The notes below the pieces were generated by a model. It ran no database searches. It was not told the DNA's origin and saw only the letters and a list, made by a program, of their open reading frames with translations. From Chloroflexota bacterium (GTDB taxonomy: Bacteria; Chloroflexota; Dormibacteria; CF-121), in NCBI GenBank assembly GCA_005882045.1, contig VBHO01000070.1, positions 1-38,694 on the forward strand: DNA of 38,694 nucleotides, written 5' to 3'. Shown one piece after another: positions 27,942-36,886 of this stretch (its first letter is position 1; the number at the start of each line of letters is the position of its first letter). The position numbers and the translations under genes were made by a program.

Positions 27942-28913
27942 ATGGCGATCAAGACAGAAGGCGTTACCCGCGCGTCCGAGGGGCGGCGGAAGGAGCAGGG
28001 GCAGTACTGGGTGTACCTCGACGGGGAGGTCAAGCGCTACGCCGACGCCAAGGTCGGCCTGATGACCCACGCGCTGCAATACGGGACCGGGGCCTTCGAG
28101 GGCATCCGGGGCTACTGGAGCCCCGAGCACGAGCAGCTCTTCGTCCTCAAGCTACGGGAGCACTACCGCCGGATGCAGAACTCCGTCAAGCTGCTAAAGC
28201 TCAAGATCCCGATGAACCTGGACGAGCTCTGCGAAACCAGCATCGAGCTGATTCGGCGCAACAACTTCCGACAGGACGTCTACATTCGACCCTTTGCCTT
28301 CAAGAGTTCCGAAGAGATCGGGGTGCGTCTCCACAACCTCAAGGACTCGTTCGCCATCTACGTCACCCCGTTTGGCAACTACGTCGAGGTCGATGGCGGC
28401 ATCCGCTGCATGGTGTCGAGTTGGCGGCGTATCGACGACAACGTCGCACCGGCTCGCGCCAAGATCACTGGTATCTACGTCAACTCCGCACTGGCGAAGA
28501 CCGAGGCGATGGAAAACGGGTTCGATGAGGCGATCATGCTGACCCATGACGGCCACGTCTGCGAGGGCAGCGCCGAGAATATCTTCCTGCTTCGCGACGG
28601 CAAGGTCTCTACGCCGCCCACCTCCGACAACATCCTCGAAGGTCTGACCCGGCTGGCGATGATCGAACTGCTACGCAAGGAGTTCGACATCGAGGTCGTG
28701 GAACGCTCCATCGACCGCTCCGAGCTCTATATCGCGGATGAGATCTTCCTGTGCGGAACCGGCGCCCAGATCTCACCGGTGATCGATGTCGACCGCCGGC
28801 CGATCGGCGATGGCCAGGTTGGCCCGGTAGTCAGTCAGCTCCAGAAGCTCTACTTCGACATCGTCCGCGGACGAAACAACAAATACCGGTCCTGGCTCTC
28901 GCCCGTCTACTGA
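27942..28913 (+). CDS. ilvE: Branched-chain amino acid aminotransferase
   Basis: LQYGTGAFEGIRGYW, RPFAFKS, EGSAENIFLLRDGKVSTPPTSDNILEGLTR; AAGGAGG upstream of ATG. Confidence 0.93.
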   Translation: MAIKTEGVTRASEGRRKEQGQYWVYLDGEVKRYADAKVGLMTHALQYGTGAFEGIRGYWSPEHEQLFVLKLREHYRRMQNSVKLLKLKIPMNLDELCETSIELIRRNNFRQDVYIRPFAFKSSEEIGVRLHNLKDSFAIYVTPFGNYVEVDGGIRCMVSSWRRIDDNVAPARAKITGIYVNSALAKTEAMENGFDEAIMLTHDGHVCEGSAENIFLLRDGKVSTPPTSDNILEGLTRLAMIELLRKEFDIEVVERSIDRSELYIADEIFLCGTGAQISPVIDVDRRPIGDGQVGPVVSQLQKLYFDIVRGRNNKYRSWLSPVY

Positions 28914-28944
28914 CCGCGACCGTATCTCTGCTGGCGGGGCGCTG

Positions 28945-30084
28945 ATGCGCATCGTCATCGCGCCCAATGCCTTCAAAGGGTCGCTGTCGGCGCTCGAGGC
29001 GGCGACCGCGATCGGCGAGGGCGTGCGGATCGCCGCTCCGGATGCGGATCTGGCGCTGGTCCCGATTGCGGACGGTGGTGACGGCACCGTCGACGCGCTG
29101 GTCCAAGGGACCCAGGGCGAGCGACGCAGCCGCCGGGTTCGCGGGCCACTCGGTGATCCCGTCGATGCGGAGTACGGGCTGATCGATGGGGGCTCGACGG
29201 CGGTGATCGAAATGGCGAAGGCAGCCGGCCTGGCGCTGGTACCGCCCGACAAGCAAGATCCACGGGTCACGACCACCTACGGCGTCGGCGAACTCATGCA
29301 ACACGCGTTCGACGCGGGCGCGCGCCATTTCATCGTCGGTATCGGCGGCAGCGCGACCAACGACGGCGGCGCCGGGATGGCGCAGGCGCTCGGCTATCAC
29401 CTGCTCGACAAAAACGGTCGCGAGCTGCCCCCTGGCGGCCTGGCGCTGAAGCGTTTGGCGCGGATCCATGTGGGCGGCGTGCACGCCAACTGGAAGGAGA
29501 CGGAGGTCGACGTTGCCTGCGACGTCACCAACCCGCTGACCGGACCACGTGGGGCGAGCGCCGTCTACGGCCCGCAGAAGGGCGCGACGCCAGAGATGGT
29601 CGCGGAACTCGATGACGCGCTCCATCACTTCGCCGAGATCATCCGCCGCGACCTCGGGGTGGACGTCGAGCCATTGCCCGGCGCCGGGGCAGCGGGCGGA
29701 CTTGGTGCCGGGCTCATGGCTTTTTCAGGCGCCCGGCTGCGGCCCGGCGCCGAGATGGTGATGGAGGCGCTGCACCTGGACGAGCGGCTGACCGGTGCGC
29801 AGCTCGTGATCACGGGCGAGGGCCGCATCGATTCGCAAACGGCGCGTTTCGGGAAGGGGCCCGCCGCCGTGGCGCGCCACGCGAAACAGGCTGGCATCCC
29901 GGTGGCCGCGATCGGCGGAAGCGTCGCCGACGAGACCGAACTCCGGCTGTTGTTCGACGGGCTGGAGGCGACCGTGGTCGAGCCCGGGACGCTCGAAGAG
30001 GCGATCGCCCAGGCGCGGCCGCTGCTGGTGCGGGCGGCGACCCGCCTGATGTGGCTGGTGTTGACCGGTCGTCGCCTCCGGTAG
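28945..30084 (+). CDS. Glycerate kinase (GlxK/GarK family)
   Basis: IAPNAFKGSLSALEAATAIGEG, VPIADGGDGTVDAL, GIGGSATNDGGAGMAQALG, ITGEGRIDSQTARFGKGP. Confidence 0.93.
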   Translation: MRIVIAPNAFKGSLSALEAATAIGEGVRIAAPDADLALVPIADGGDGTVDALVQGTQGERRSRRVRGPLGDPVDAEYGLIDGGSTAVIEMAKAAGLALVPPDKQDPRVTTTYGVGELMQHAFDAGARHFIVGIGGSATNDGGAGMAQALGYHLLDKNGRELPPGGLALKRLARIHVGGVHANWKETEVDVACDVTNPLTGPRGASAVYGPQKGATPEMVAELDDALHHFAEIIRRDLGVDVEPLPGAGAAGGLGAGLMAFSGARLRPGAEMVMEALHLDERLTGAQLVITGEGRIDSQTARFGKGPAAVARHAKQAGIPVAAIGGSVADETELRLLFDGLEATVVEPGTLEEAIAQARPLLVRAATRLMWLVLTGRRLR

Positions 30085-30114
30085 GCGCCGGCCCCACCGC
30101 CTAAGATCGCATGA

Positions 30115-30462
30115 GTGCCGCACCGCCACGACGATGAGTACCTCCACCGTCATGCCTTTGATGCGGCGCCCCACCGGCACCGCCTCATCGAGGTGATCGA
30201 GCATGCGCACGGGGCTCATGGCGACGACCGCCACGACCACACGCACATCATCATGACCGCGCCGGCTGAGAGCGGCGGTAAGGCATCGCAGCACCGTCAC
30301 CGGCTGGAGTCGCCCTTCGAGCACGACCATCCCTCAGAGGATCCGCGGCACCGTCACCAGCTGGGCGAGATCGAGCACGAAGAACGGGATCGCCACTGGC
30401 ATGGGGTGGAGATCACGGAGATCGAAGTGACGGTCGAGCCCCCGAAACGCCGCCGGAACTAG
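30115..30462 (+). CDS. Histidine-rich 115-aa protein with internal HRHxL(x4-5)EH repeats
   Basis: 21 His in 115 residues by hand count; GTG start; ends on a stop shared with the convergent sigma factor gene. Confidence 0.6.
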   Translation: MPHRHDDEYLHRHAFDAAPHRHRLIEVIEHAHGAHGDDRHDHTHIIMTAPAESGGKASQHRHRLESPFEHDHPSEDPRHRHQLGEIEHEERDRHWHGVEITEIEVTVEPPKRRRN

Positions 30463-31340
30463 TGCTTGCGGTAACCGCCCTGCACGCGCCCGTCCATGAA
30501 GGAGATCTTGGGGTGGCGCACTTTCGACGTCAGACGCCGCGTGACCACACCGGTATTCAGCTGGACGATGACGTCGTTGCGCTGGAGATGCGGCGGGTTT
30601 GGATACCGATCGGTGCAGGCGGGGCAGGACTCGAGGTGCTGCGCCACCATCTTCCGTTGCTCCCGCCGAAGCGTTCCCGGCGGGAAGTTATCGAGCAAGT
30701 AGGCGATCGTCGGGCAGCGTGTCTCCTCGGTCTGGGCCTTGCCCTCCATGAAGAGGTATTCCTCCTTGAAGCGGCGGCGGGCCCGGTGCAGCAAGGTCTC
30801 CACCGCGCTCTCGGAAACCTTCATCTTGCGGGCGATGTTGGCGTAGCTGAGACCCTGCAGCTCGCGGAGGGTCAGGACCAGGCGGTACTTCTCCGGCAAG
30901 CGGCGCGCCACTGACCAGACGGCGTCCCGCAGTTCGCTGATCTCAAGGGCGACCTCAGGGCTCTTGCGCGCGTCGCCATCCGGCACCTGGAGCACGGAAT
31001 CTTCGCTTTCTTCGTCGTCGATTTCCTGGGCCTCGGGGAACTTCTTGCGGCGGCGAAGCTCGTCGTAGCAGAGGTTGGTCGCGATGCGGTGGATCCAGGC
31101 CGAGAAGTTGAAGCTGTCGTTGATGCGGTGGATGGTGCGGAGGATCTGGAAGAAGGTCTCCTGGGTCAGGTCCTCGGCCAGCTGTCGGTCGCGTAGCAGC
31201 CGGAAGGTCAGACCGTAGATCGCTTTGTGATATCGGCGGAAGAGAGTGTCGAAAGCCGCCACATCGCCGCCGAGGTAGTCGCGTATGAGATCGAGATCCG
31301 AGGGCCCTTTGGCAACTCGCGTCACTACTTTGTCTCCCAC
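30459..31340 (-). CDS. ECF-type RNA polymerase sigma factor with C-terminal zinc-finger-like (HxxxCxxC) extension
   Basis: DLTQETFFQILRTIHRINDSFNFSAWIHRIATNLCYDELRRRKK; LQGLSYANIARKMKVSESAVETLLHRARRRFKE; tail QHLESCPAC. Confidence 0.9.
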   Translation of the reverse strand: MGDKVVTRVAKGPSDLDLIRDYLGGDVAAFDTLFRRYHKAIYGLTFRLLRDRQLAEDLTQETFFQILRTIHRINDSFNFSAWIHRIATNLCYDELRRRKKFPEAQEIDDEESEDSVLQVPDGDARKSPEVALEISELRDAVWSVARRLPEKYRLVLTLRELQGLSYANIARKMKVSESAVETLLHRARRRFKEEYLFMEGKAQTEETRCPTIAYLLDNFPPGTLRREQRKMVAQHLESCPACTDRYPNPPHLQRNDVIVQLNTGVVTRRLTSKVRHPKISFMDGRVQGGYRKH

Positions 31341-31497
31341 CCGGACTCGGCAAAATCGTTCGACGAGAGGTTTCTCCCGCCGAGTCGCTGGCGAATCATA
31401 GCACCCAGTCTTGCGCCGATTGCACGACTCAGCGAGGCAATTTCCAACTTTGTCACACGGCCGCGATCTTTTCGCAGGAGTTCCGCAATTGGCTCGT

Positions 31498-31503
31498 TAT
31501 AAT
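31498..31503 (+). promoter_or_regulatory. Consensus -10 TATAAT upstream of the SHOCT-like gene
   Basis: TATAAT at 31498-31503; overlaps the track's 31502 ATG, favouring ATG at 31535. Confidence 0.4.
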
Positions 31504-31534
31504 GCCGCTGACGTCACCTTCACGAGGGCCACAC

Positions 31535-32116
31535 ATGGGCAGTCCCCAGGCTGGAAAAGCCACCACCGTAACAGTCCGCTTTATGGACGACGAGATCATG
31601 GAGGGCCGGGTCGGCGGGATCGATCTGGACCAACCCAACATCGAGCTCGAGATGCCGGACGAGGGGAGCAACAACGAGCGTGCTCTCATTCCGCTGCCGT
31701 CGATCAAGCGCATCACCCTTTCCGCCGGGCCCCCGACCACAGACGAGCAGGCGCGGGCCGGAAAGAAAGTCGCCATCCGCTTTCAGGATGGTGAGGTTTT
31801 GCGCGGCTACCTCGATGGCGAGCTTCGGCACGCGAGCCACGGGGTAACAATGCGCCTGCTGACGGTGGAGAAGGACCGGATCGAAACCCTCGGCATTCCG
31901 TACACCGCCTTGAAGGCGCTCTTCTACTTGAAGACCTGGGACACCAGACCGATGGAGTTCGACGGCACCAAAGATCGGCATGTGAGTAAGCGGCTTTCCT
32001 CGCCTCTCGTGGATCTGATCTCCAACATGGGTCAGCTGGAAAAGCTCCGCAAGCGGGGCGCCATCACCGAAGGCGAATTCCAACGGAAGCGCCGCAAGAT
32101 CCTCGATAACATCTAA
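31535..32116 (+). CDS. Conserved-type hypothetical with C-terminal SHOCT-like motif
   Basis: MGSPQAGKATTVTVRFMDDEIMEGRV...; second similar segment VAIRFQDGEVLRGYLDG; C-term LISNMGQLEKLRKRGAITEGEFQRKRRKILDNI. Confidence 0.65.
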   Translation: MGSPQAGKATTVTVRFMDDEIMEGRVGGIDLDQPNIELEMPDEGSNNERALIPLPSIKRITLSAGPPTTDEQARAGKKVAIRFQDGEVLRGYLDGELRHASHGVTMRLLTVEKDRIETLGIPYTALKALFYLKTWDTRPMEFDGTKDRHVSKRLSSPLVDLISNMGQLEKLRKRGAITEGEFQRKRRKILDNI

Positions 32117-32119
32117 CAC

Positions 32120-32227
32120 GCGGCCCTTTTCACACCGGGGGCCGCTGAAAGCCTCGCGGCCCTTTCCACACCGGGGGCCGCTGAAAGCCCCGCGGCCCTT
32201 TTCACACCGGGGGCCCCTGAAAGCCTC
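32120..32227 (+). repeat. Three tandem 36-bp repeats
   Basis: GCGGCCCTTTTCACACCGGGGGCCGCTGAAAGCCTC at 32120-32155, 32156-32191, 32192-32227 with few substitutions; each of the first two carries GCGGCCC/GGGCCGC inverted arms. Confidence 0.95.
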
Positions 32228-33950
32228 AGTCGTTGCCCTGGCGCTGCTGCCCCTGCTTGGCGGCTGCAGTTCACTGCCCTCGGTCCCGCGGATCTCTCTG
32301 GGCACCGCCAGCCCTTCCGGGTCTCAGTACCAGCCGGAGCCCGCTCGCCACGAGGGCGGAACCCTGCTGGTGGGGGACTGGGAGAGCCCCACGAACTTTT
32401 CCCCGCTCTTCAACGAAGAAGTGCCGGCTGCGCAAGTCGACGCGCTGCTCTACGGCGGCCTGGTGAAGCTCGACAACAGCCTGCAGCCGATCGCTGATCT
32501 CGCCGAACGCGTCCCGACGCTGCAAAACGGGGACGTGAACTGGAACCGTGCCGCCGGCACGATGGACGTGTCCTACCGGCTGCGGTCCGGGTTGCGCTGG
32601 TCCGACGGACAGCCGATAACTGCGGACGACGTGGCGTTCACCTGGGGGGTGATCGTGAACCCGCAGGTCCAGGGCGTTCTTTCGCCCGACGGCTACCGGT
32701 CGATCTCGCGGGTCGACATCCACGACGCGCAACGCTTCACGCTGCACTTCGATCGGGTCTATCCGAAGTATCTCAACCTCTTCCCGGCGATCCTGCCCAA
32801 GCATCGATTGGGCGGAATTGCCCCTGAGGCGCTGGGCGGCGATCCCTTCTGGTCCCGACCGGATGTGGTGAGCGGCCCTTTCAAGATCTCCGAGATGGTT
32901 CCGGACGACCACATCACACTGATTCGCAACGACGCCTGGTCGCAGGGTCGGTCGGGTCGGCGACCGCACCTCGACAGCATTGTCTACAAGCTCTACCCGG
33001 AATCGGGCCAGCTCGTCGATGCGGTGCGCGCCGGCCAGGTGTCGGTGGCGCTGGAAATCCCTGATGACCAGCTGGCGACGCTGACCAACACCGGATTGGC
33101 GACGACGCAGCATCGATCTCAGCTCGCCTACGAGCATGTGACCTTCAACCAGGCCGATCCGAATCCGGCAACCGGCCAGCCGCCGCCGTGGAAGGACGAT
33201 CCGGCGCTCCTCCAGGCGCTGCGCACGGCGATCAACCGCGGGGCGATCGTCAAGAAATTCTTCCGCGACCAGGCACAGCTCGCCCAGTCGCCCATCCCCA
33301 GCGCCCTGGCTGCATTTCATGATCCCAACGTCTCGCTCGTTTACGACGCGGAGGCCGCGACCCGATTGCTCGATGGCGACGGGTGGGCCGTCGGTTCGGA
33401 TGGGATTCGCAGCAAGCAGGGACGGCGCCTGAGTTTTCACCTGGTGACGGCGCTGGGCAGCCCCTTGCGCAACGCCGTCCGCGATCAGCTGATCGCCGAT
33501 TGGCGCAAGATCGGCGCCGAGGTGATCCCAACCGACGCGCACCCCAGCGAGCTATTCAGCGGCTATGCCGAGGGTGGGCTGCTCGAGCGTGGCCAGTTCG
33601 AGGCTGGGTTGTGGACCTGGAGCATCGGTCCCGACCCTGACGGCGTCTATCCGCTCGAGAATTCCTCGCAGATCCCGACCGATCAGAACCAGGGGCTGGG
33701 CTCGAACTTTGGCCGCTTCAGCAATCCGGATCTCGATCGCCACCTCGATCGCGGTCGCAGCACGCTCGTGATGGTCGAGCGGGCCAAAGCCTACGCCGCC
33801 TTCGAACGCACTTACGCGCATCTTGGCTTTGAGCTGCCCCTTTTTGAGCGGGTGCTCGTCGTTCTGGGGAGTCCCCATTTGCACAACCTGTTGCCCAACC
33901 CTGCCCCCGATACCACCCTCTGGAACGCGGCCGACTGGTGGATCGACTGA
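32217..33950 (+). CDS. ABC transporter family 5 (dipeptide/oligopeptide) substrate-binding lipoprotein; start codon uncertain
   Basis: Frame reads ...LKASVVALALLPLLGGCSSLPS (signal peptide + lipobox) into EGGTLLVGDWESPTNFSPLFNEE...; no ATG/GTG/TTG in frame until 32370, CTG at 32217 is the best-placed candidate. Confidence 0.75.
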   Translation: MKASVVALALLPLLGGCSSLPSVPRISLGTASPSGSQYQPEPARHEGGTLLVGDWESPTNFSPLFNEEVPAAQVDALLYGGLVKLDNSLQPIADLAERVPTLQNGDVNWNRAAGTMDVSYRLRSGLRWSDGQPITADDVAFTWGVIVNPQVQGVLSPDGYRSISRVDIHDAQRFTLHFDRVYPKYLNLFPAILPKHRLGGIAPEALGGDPFWSRPDVVSGPFKISEMVPDDHITLIRNDAWSQGRSGRRPHLDSIVYKLYPESGQLVDAVRAGQVSVALEIPDDQLATLTNTGLATTQHRSQLAYEHVTFNQADPNPATGQPPPWKDDPALLQALRTAINRGAIVKKFFRDQAQLAQSPIPSALAAFHDPNVSLVYDAEAATRLLDGDGWAVGSDGIRSKQGRRLSFHLVTALGSPLRNAVRDQLIADWRKIGAEVIPTDAHPSELFSGYAEGGLLERGQFEAGLWTWSIGPDPDGVYPLENSSQIPTDQNQGLGSNFGRFSNPDLDRHLDRGRSTLVMVERAKAYAAFERTYAHLGFELPLFERVLVVLGSPHLHNLLPNPAPDTTLWNAADWWID

Positions 33951-33989
33951 TAAGTCTTGTTAGTGAACCTTAGAAAAGCCCGGGTTTCG

Positions 33990-34019
33990 TTGACCCTCTC
34001 GGGCGGGCGCCCGTACAAT
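33990..34019 (+). promoter_or_regulatory. Sigma70-like promoter for second SBP gene
   Basis: TTGACC (33990-33995) - 18 nt - TACAAT (34014-34019), 30 nt before ATG. Confidence 0.55.
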
Positions 34020-34049
34020 GCGCCAAGCATCAGGGCCACCAGAGGTCGT

Positions 34050-35858
34050 ATGACAGAAACCTGCCCACGCTGGTTGCGCCTCCTTGTGGTCGCGACCGCG
34101 GGTACCGTGCTGCTGGTGGCCTGCGCTCCGACGGCCGGCCCGCCGACCACGTCGCCCAAGGCGGGTGGGAGGCTTACCGTTGCCTCGTGGCAGGAGCAGG
34201 ACAGCCTGCTGGCCTGCAATATCACGTCCGCCGCATCGCACGCATGCGCCTATATCAACCCGGCGATGGAAGGACTGCTGACCGTCAAGGCCAACCAGGA
34301 TCCGCTGCCCACCAATCCGAAACTGTCCGATTACTGGGTTCCCGAACTGGCGACGGAGGTCCCCACGCTCGAAAACGGGGACGTCAAAGTCAACGGAAAC
34401 AAAATGGACGTCACCTGGAAGCTGCGACACGGCGTCAAGTGGCACGACGGCGTGGCCTTCAGCTCCAAGGACGTCAAGGCGACGTTCGACTTCTGGTGGC
34501 TCAAATACCGTGATAAGAACCCGACGCCATTGATATCAACCAGCGGATGGGACCAGGTCGATAGCGTGGATACGCCAGACGACTTCACGGCCATCGTCCA
34601 CTTCAAGAGCGTCTACGCCGCCTACCTGACGCTCGGCACCGGCCCCTACGGCGTCCTGCCCGAGCACCTGTTGCAGCAGGTCTGGGCCCAGACCGGCGAT
34701 ATCACCCACGACAAAGTCACGGTCAGCATCGCGAACGGCTACAGCGGCTCGGACACGCTCGACAAGATCATGGTCGGCACGGGGCCCTTCATGTTCAAGG
34801 AATGGGTGACGGGGGACCACCTGACGTTGGTGCGAAATCCCCACTGGTGGGGTGGTGGTGGCCGCCCCTACCTCAACGAGATCCGGGTCAAATTCGACGC
34901 GGATGCCAACACCGAGCTCAACGAGCTGCGCACCAACACCATCGACATGGCGCTGGACTTGCGGCCGTCATTGTTGCCATCACTCTCGAGGCAGAGTGAT
35001 GTCACGACGGTGACGATCCTCGATAGTGCCACCGAGCACCTCGACATCAACCTGCACAACACCTTCCTCAAGGACGTGACCCTGCGAAAGGCGATCCTGA
35101 TGGCGATCGACCGGCAGAGAATCGTGGACACCTTGCTGCTCGGCCGGACAGTGGTGCCCCCCGACGCCTGGATGTGCATCCAGACGGGCGCCTGGTGCCT
35201 GGATCCGAATGCCAAGCACACTCCCTACGATGTGGCGGCGGCCAACAAGCTGCTCAACGACGCCGGTTACAAGCTCCAGACCTCCGGGCCCTGCAAGGGA
35301 TTCCGCACGGACCCGCAAGGACGTTGCGTGCAGCTCCATCTGATCACGACCACCCTGCCGCTGCGCGAAGAGCAGGAGGTCGTGATCGCCTCCGACCTCG
35401 CGGGGATCGGGATTCAGATCATCAAACCCTTCGCCAACGTCCCGGCCAGCCGCATGTTCGGCTCCTGCACCAGCGGCGGGATCATCTACAGCCACAACTT
35501 CGATCTCGCCATGTACACCAACAACTACAGTTACCCGGCGGAGCCCGACTCGCTCGCCTACACCGCCTACCACAGCTCCCAAATCCCGACCGACGCCAAT
35601 GGGTGCGTCGGTCAGAACACGACCTACATGAGCGACCCCCAGCTTGACCAGGCGCTCGACCAGGCGCGGCTGTCGGTCAAACTGTCGGATCGGAAGGATA
35701 AGTACATCGTGGCCCAGAGGCGGCTGGCCGACGTCATCCCCGAGATTCCGCTTTACCAGGCGGTCGACGTCGAGGCCTACAACAAGAAGCTGGCCGGCTA
35801 CAAGGGCAACGAATTCTGGTGGATGAACCAGTCCGCCGATTGGTACATCAGCCAATAA
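34050..35858 (+). CDS. ABC transporter family 5 peptide-binding lipoprotein (second, tandem)
   Basis: MTETCPRWLRLLVVATAGTVLLVACAPTAG lipobox; WKLRHGVKWHDGVAFSSKDVKATFDFWW. Confidence 0.9.
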   Translation: MTETCPRWLRLLVVATAGTVLLVACAPTAGPPTTSPKAGGRLTVASWQEQDSLLACNITSAASHACAYINPAMEGLLTVKANQDPLPTNPKLSDYWVPELATEVPTLENGDVKVNGNKMDVTWKLRHGVKWHDGVAFSSKDVKATFDFWWLKYRDKNPTPLISTSGWDQVDSVDTPDDFTAIVHFKSVYAAYLTLGTGPYGVLPEHLLQQVWAQTGDITHDKVTVSIANGYSGSDTLDKIMVGTGPFMFKEWVTGDHLTLVRNPHWWGGGGRPYLNEIRVKFDADANTELNELRTNTIDMALDLRPSLLPSLSRQSDVTTVTILDSATEHLDINLHNTFLKDVTLRKAILMAIDRQRIVDTLLLGRTVVPPDAWMCIQTGAWCLDPNAKHTPYDVAAANKLLNDAGYKLQTSGPCKGFRTDPQGRCVQLHLITTTLPLREEQEVVIASDLAGIGIQIIKPFANVPASRMFGSCTSGGIIYSHNFDLAMYTNNYSYPAEPDSLAYTAYHSSQIPTDANGCVGQNTTYMSDPQLDQALDQARLSVKLSDRKDKYIVAQRRLADVIPEIPLYQAVDVEAYNKKLAGYKGNEFWWMNQSADWYISQ

Positions 35859-35890
35859 GTTTCTCCAGGGTGGAGGATTAGGGTGGGGGC

Positions 35891-36886
35891 GTGACCACCT
35901 ACGCCGTTCGCCGGATTCTGCAGGCGATCCCGCTCCTGCTCGTGATTTCCTTCGTGCTCTTTGCCATCCTGCAGGTGCTGCCGGAGAAGCCGTGGGACCT
36001 GCTGCTGCGCAATCCCCGGATGACCGCCGCCGATCGCGCCCGCCTGTTGGCCTACTACGGGTTCAATCAGCCGTTTCTTACGCAGTACCTGACCTACATG
36101 CGCAACCTGTTGCATTTCGACCTCGGGTTTTCGTATTTCAGCCACCAGACCACCGTCAGCCTGATCGCCGAGCGGCTGCCCAACACCGCGCTCCTGATGG
36201 GCACCGCCTACATCTTCACGCTGCTGGTCGCGATCCCGATTGGGATCGTGGCGGCGGTGAGGCAATATTCGAAGCTCGACAACTTCCTCACCACGGGCGC
36301 CTTCATTGGTATCTCGCTGCCCCAGTTCTGGTTCGGCTTGATGCTGATCATCCTGCTCTCGGTGCTGCCCTACCAGCACCTCGGCTTCCGCCTCTTTCCC
36401 ACAGACGGCATGTGGGACTCGGGCCACGAGGGCAACCTCGCGCACCTGAACCTGGGTGATCCGCTCAACCTGGCCTGGCACCTGGTGCTGCCGGGAATCG
36501 TGCTGGCGGTCCAGTCGATCGCGCAGTACAGCCGGTTCGTGCGCAGCAGCATGCTCGACGTCCTGGGCCAGGACTACATTCGGACCGCCCGCGCCAAGGG
36601 CCTCTCCCAACTGCGCGTCGTGGTTCGGCACGGATTTCGCAACTCGCTCTTGCCCCTCATCACACTGATGGGTCTCGACGTGCCGCAACTGTTCGCGGGT
36701 GCGCTGATCACCGAACAGGTCTTCACCTGGCCCGGCATGGGGCGGTTGTTCTGGGAATCCGCGGGCAAGGGCGATTACCAGGTGCTGCTCGGCATCATGA
36801 TCATCCTGGCGGTCCTCGTCGTGCTGGGCAACTTGATCGCCGACCTGGCCTATGGTTGGGCCGACCCCCGGATCCAGTACCGATGA
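35891..36886 (+). CDS. Dipeptide/oligopeptide ABC transporter permease (DppB/OppB)
   Basis: RILQAIPLLLVISFVLFAI, DYIRTARAKGLSQLRVVVRHGFRNSLLPLITLMG, ITEQVFTWPGMGRLF. Confidence 0.93.
   Translation: MTTYAVRRILQAIPLLLVISFVLFAILQVLPEKPWDLLLRNPRMTAADRARLLAYYGFNQPFLTQYLTYMRNLLHFDLGFSYFSHQTTVSLIAERLPNTALLMGTAYIFTLLVAIPIGIVAAVRQYSKLDNFLTTGAFIGISLPQFWFGLMLIILLSVLPYQHLGFRLFPTDGMWDSGHEGNLAHLNLGDPLNLAWHLVLPGIVLAVQSIAQYSRFVRSSMLDVLGQDYIRTARAKGLSQLRVVVRHGFRNSLLPLITLMGLDVPQLFAGALITEQVFTWPGMGRLFWESAGKGDYQVLLGIMIILAVLVVLGNLIADLAYGWADPRIQYR

Noticed and set aside
32120-32227. Possible CRISPR array (36-bp repeats)
   Set aside because: Units are directly adjacent with no spacers and no cas genes nearby; it is a simple tandem repeat
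32271-33542. 423-aa minus-strand ORF opposite SBP1
   Set aside because: Antisense shadow of a well-supported substrate-binding protein
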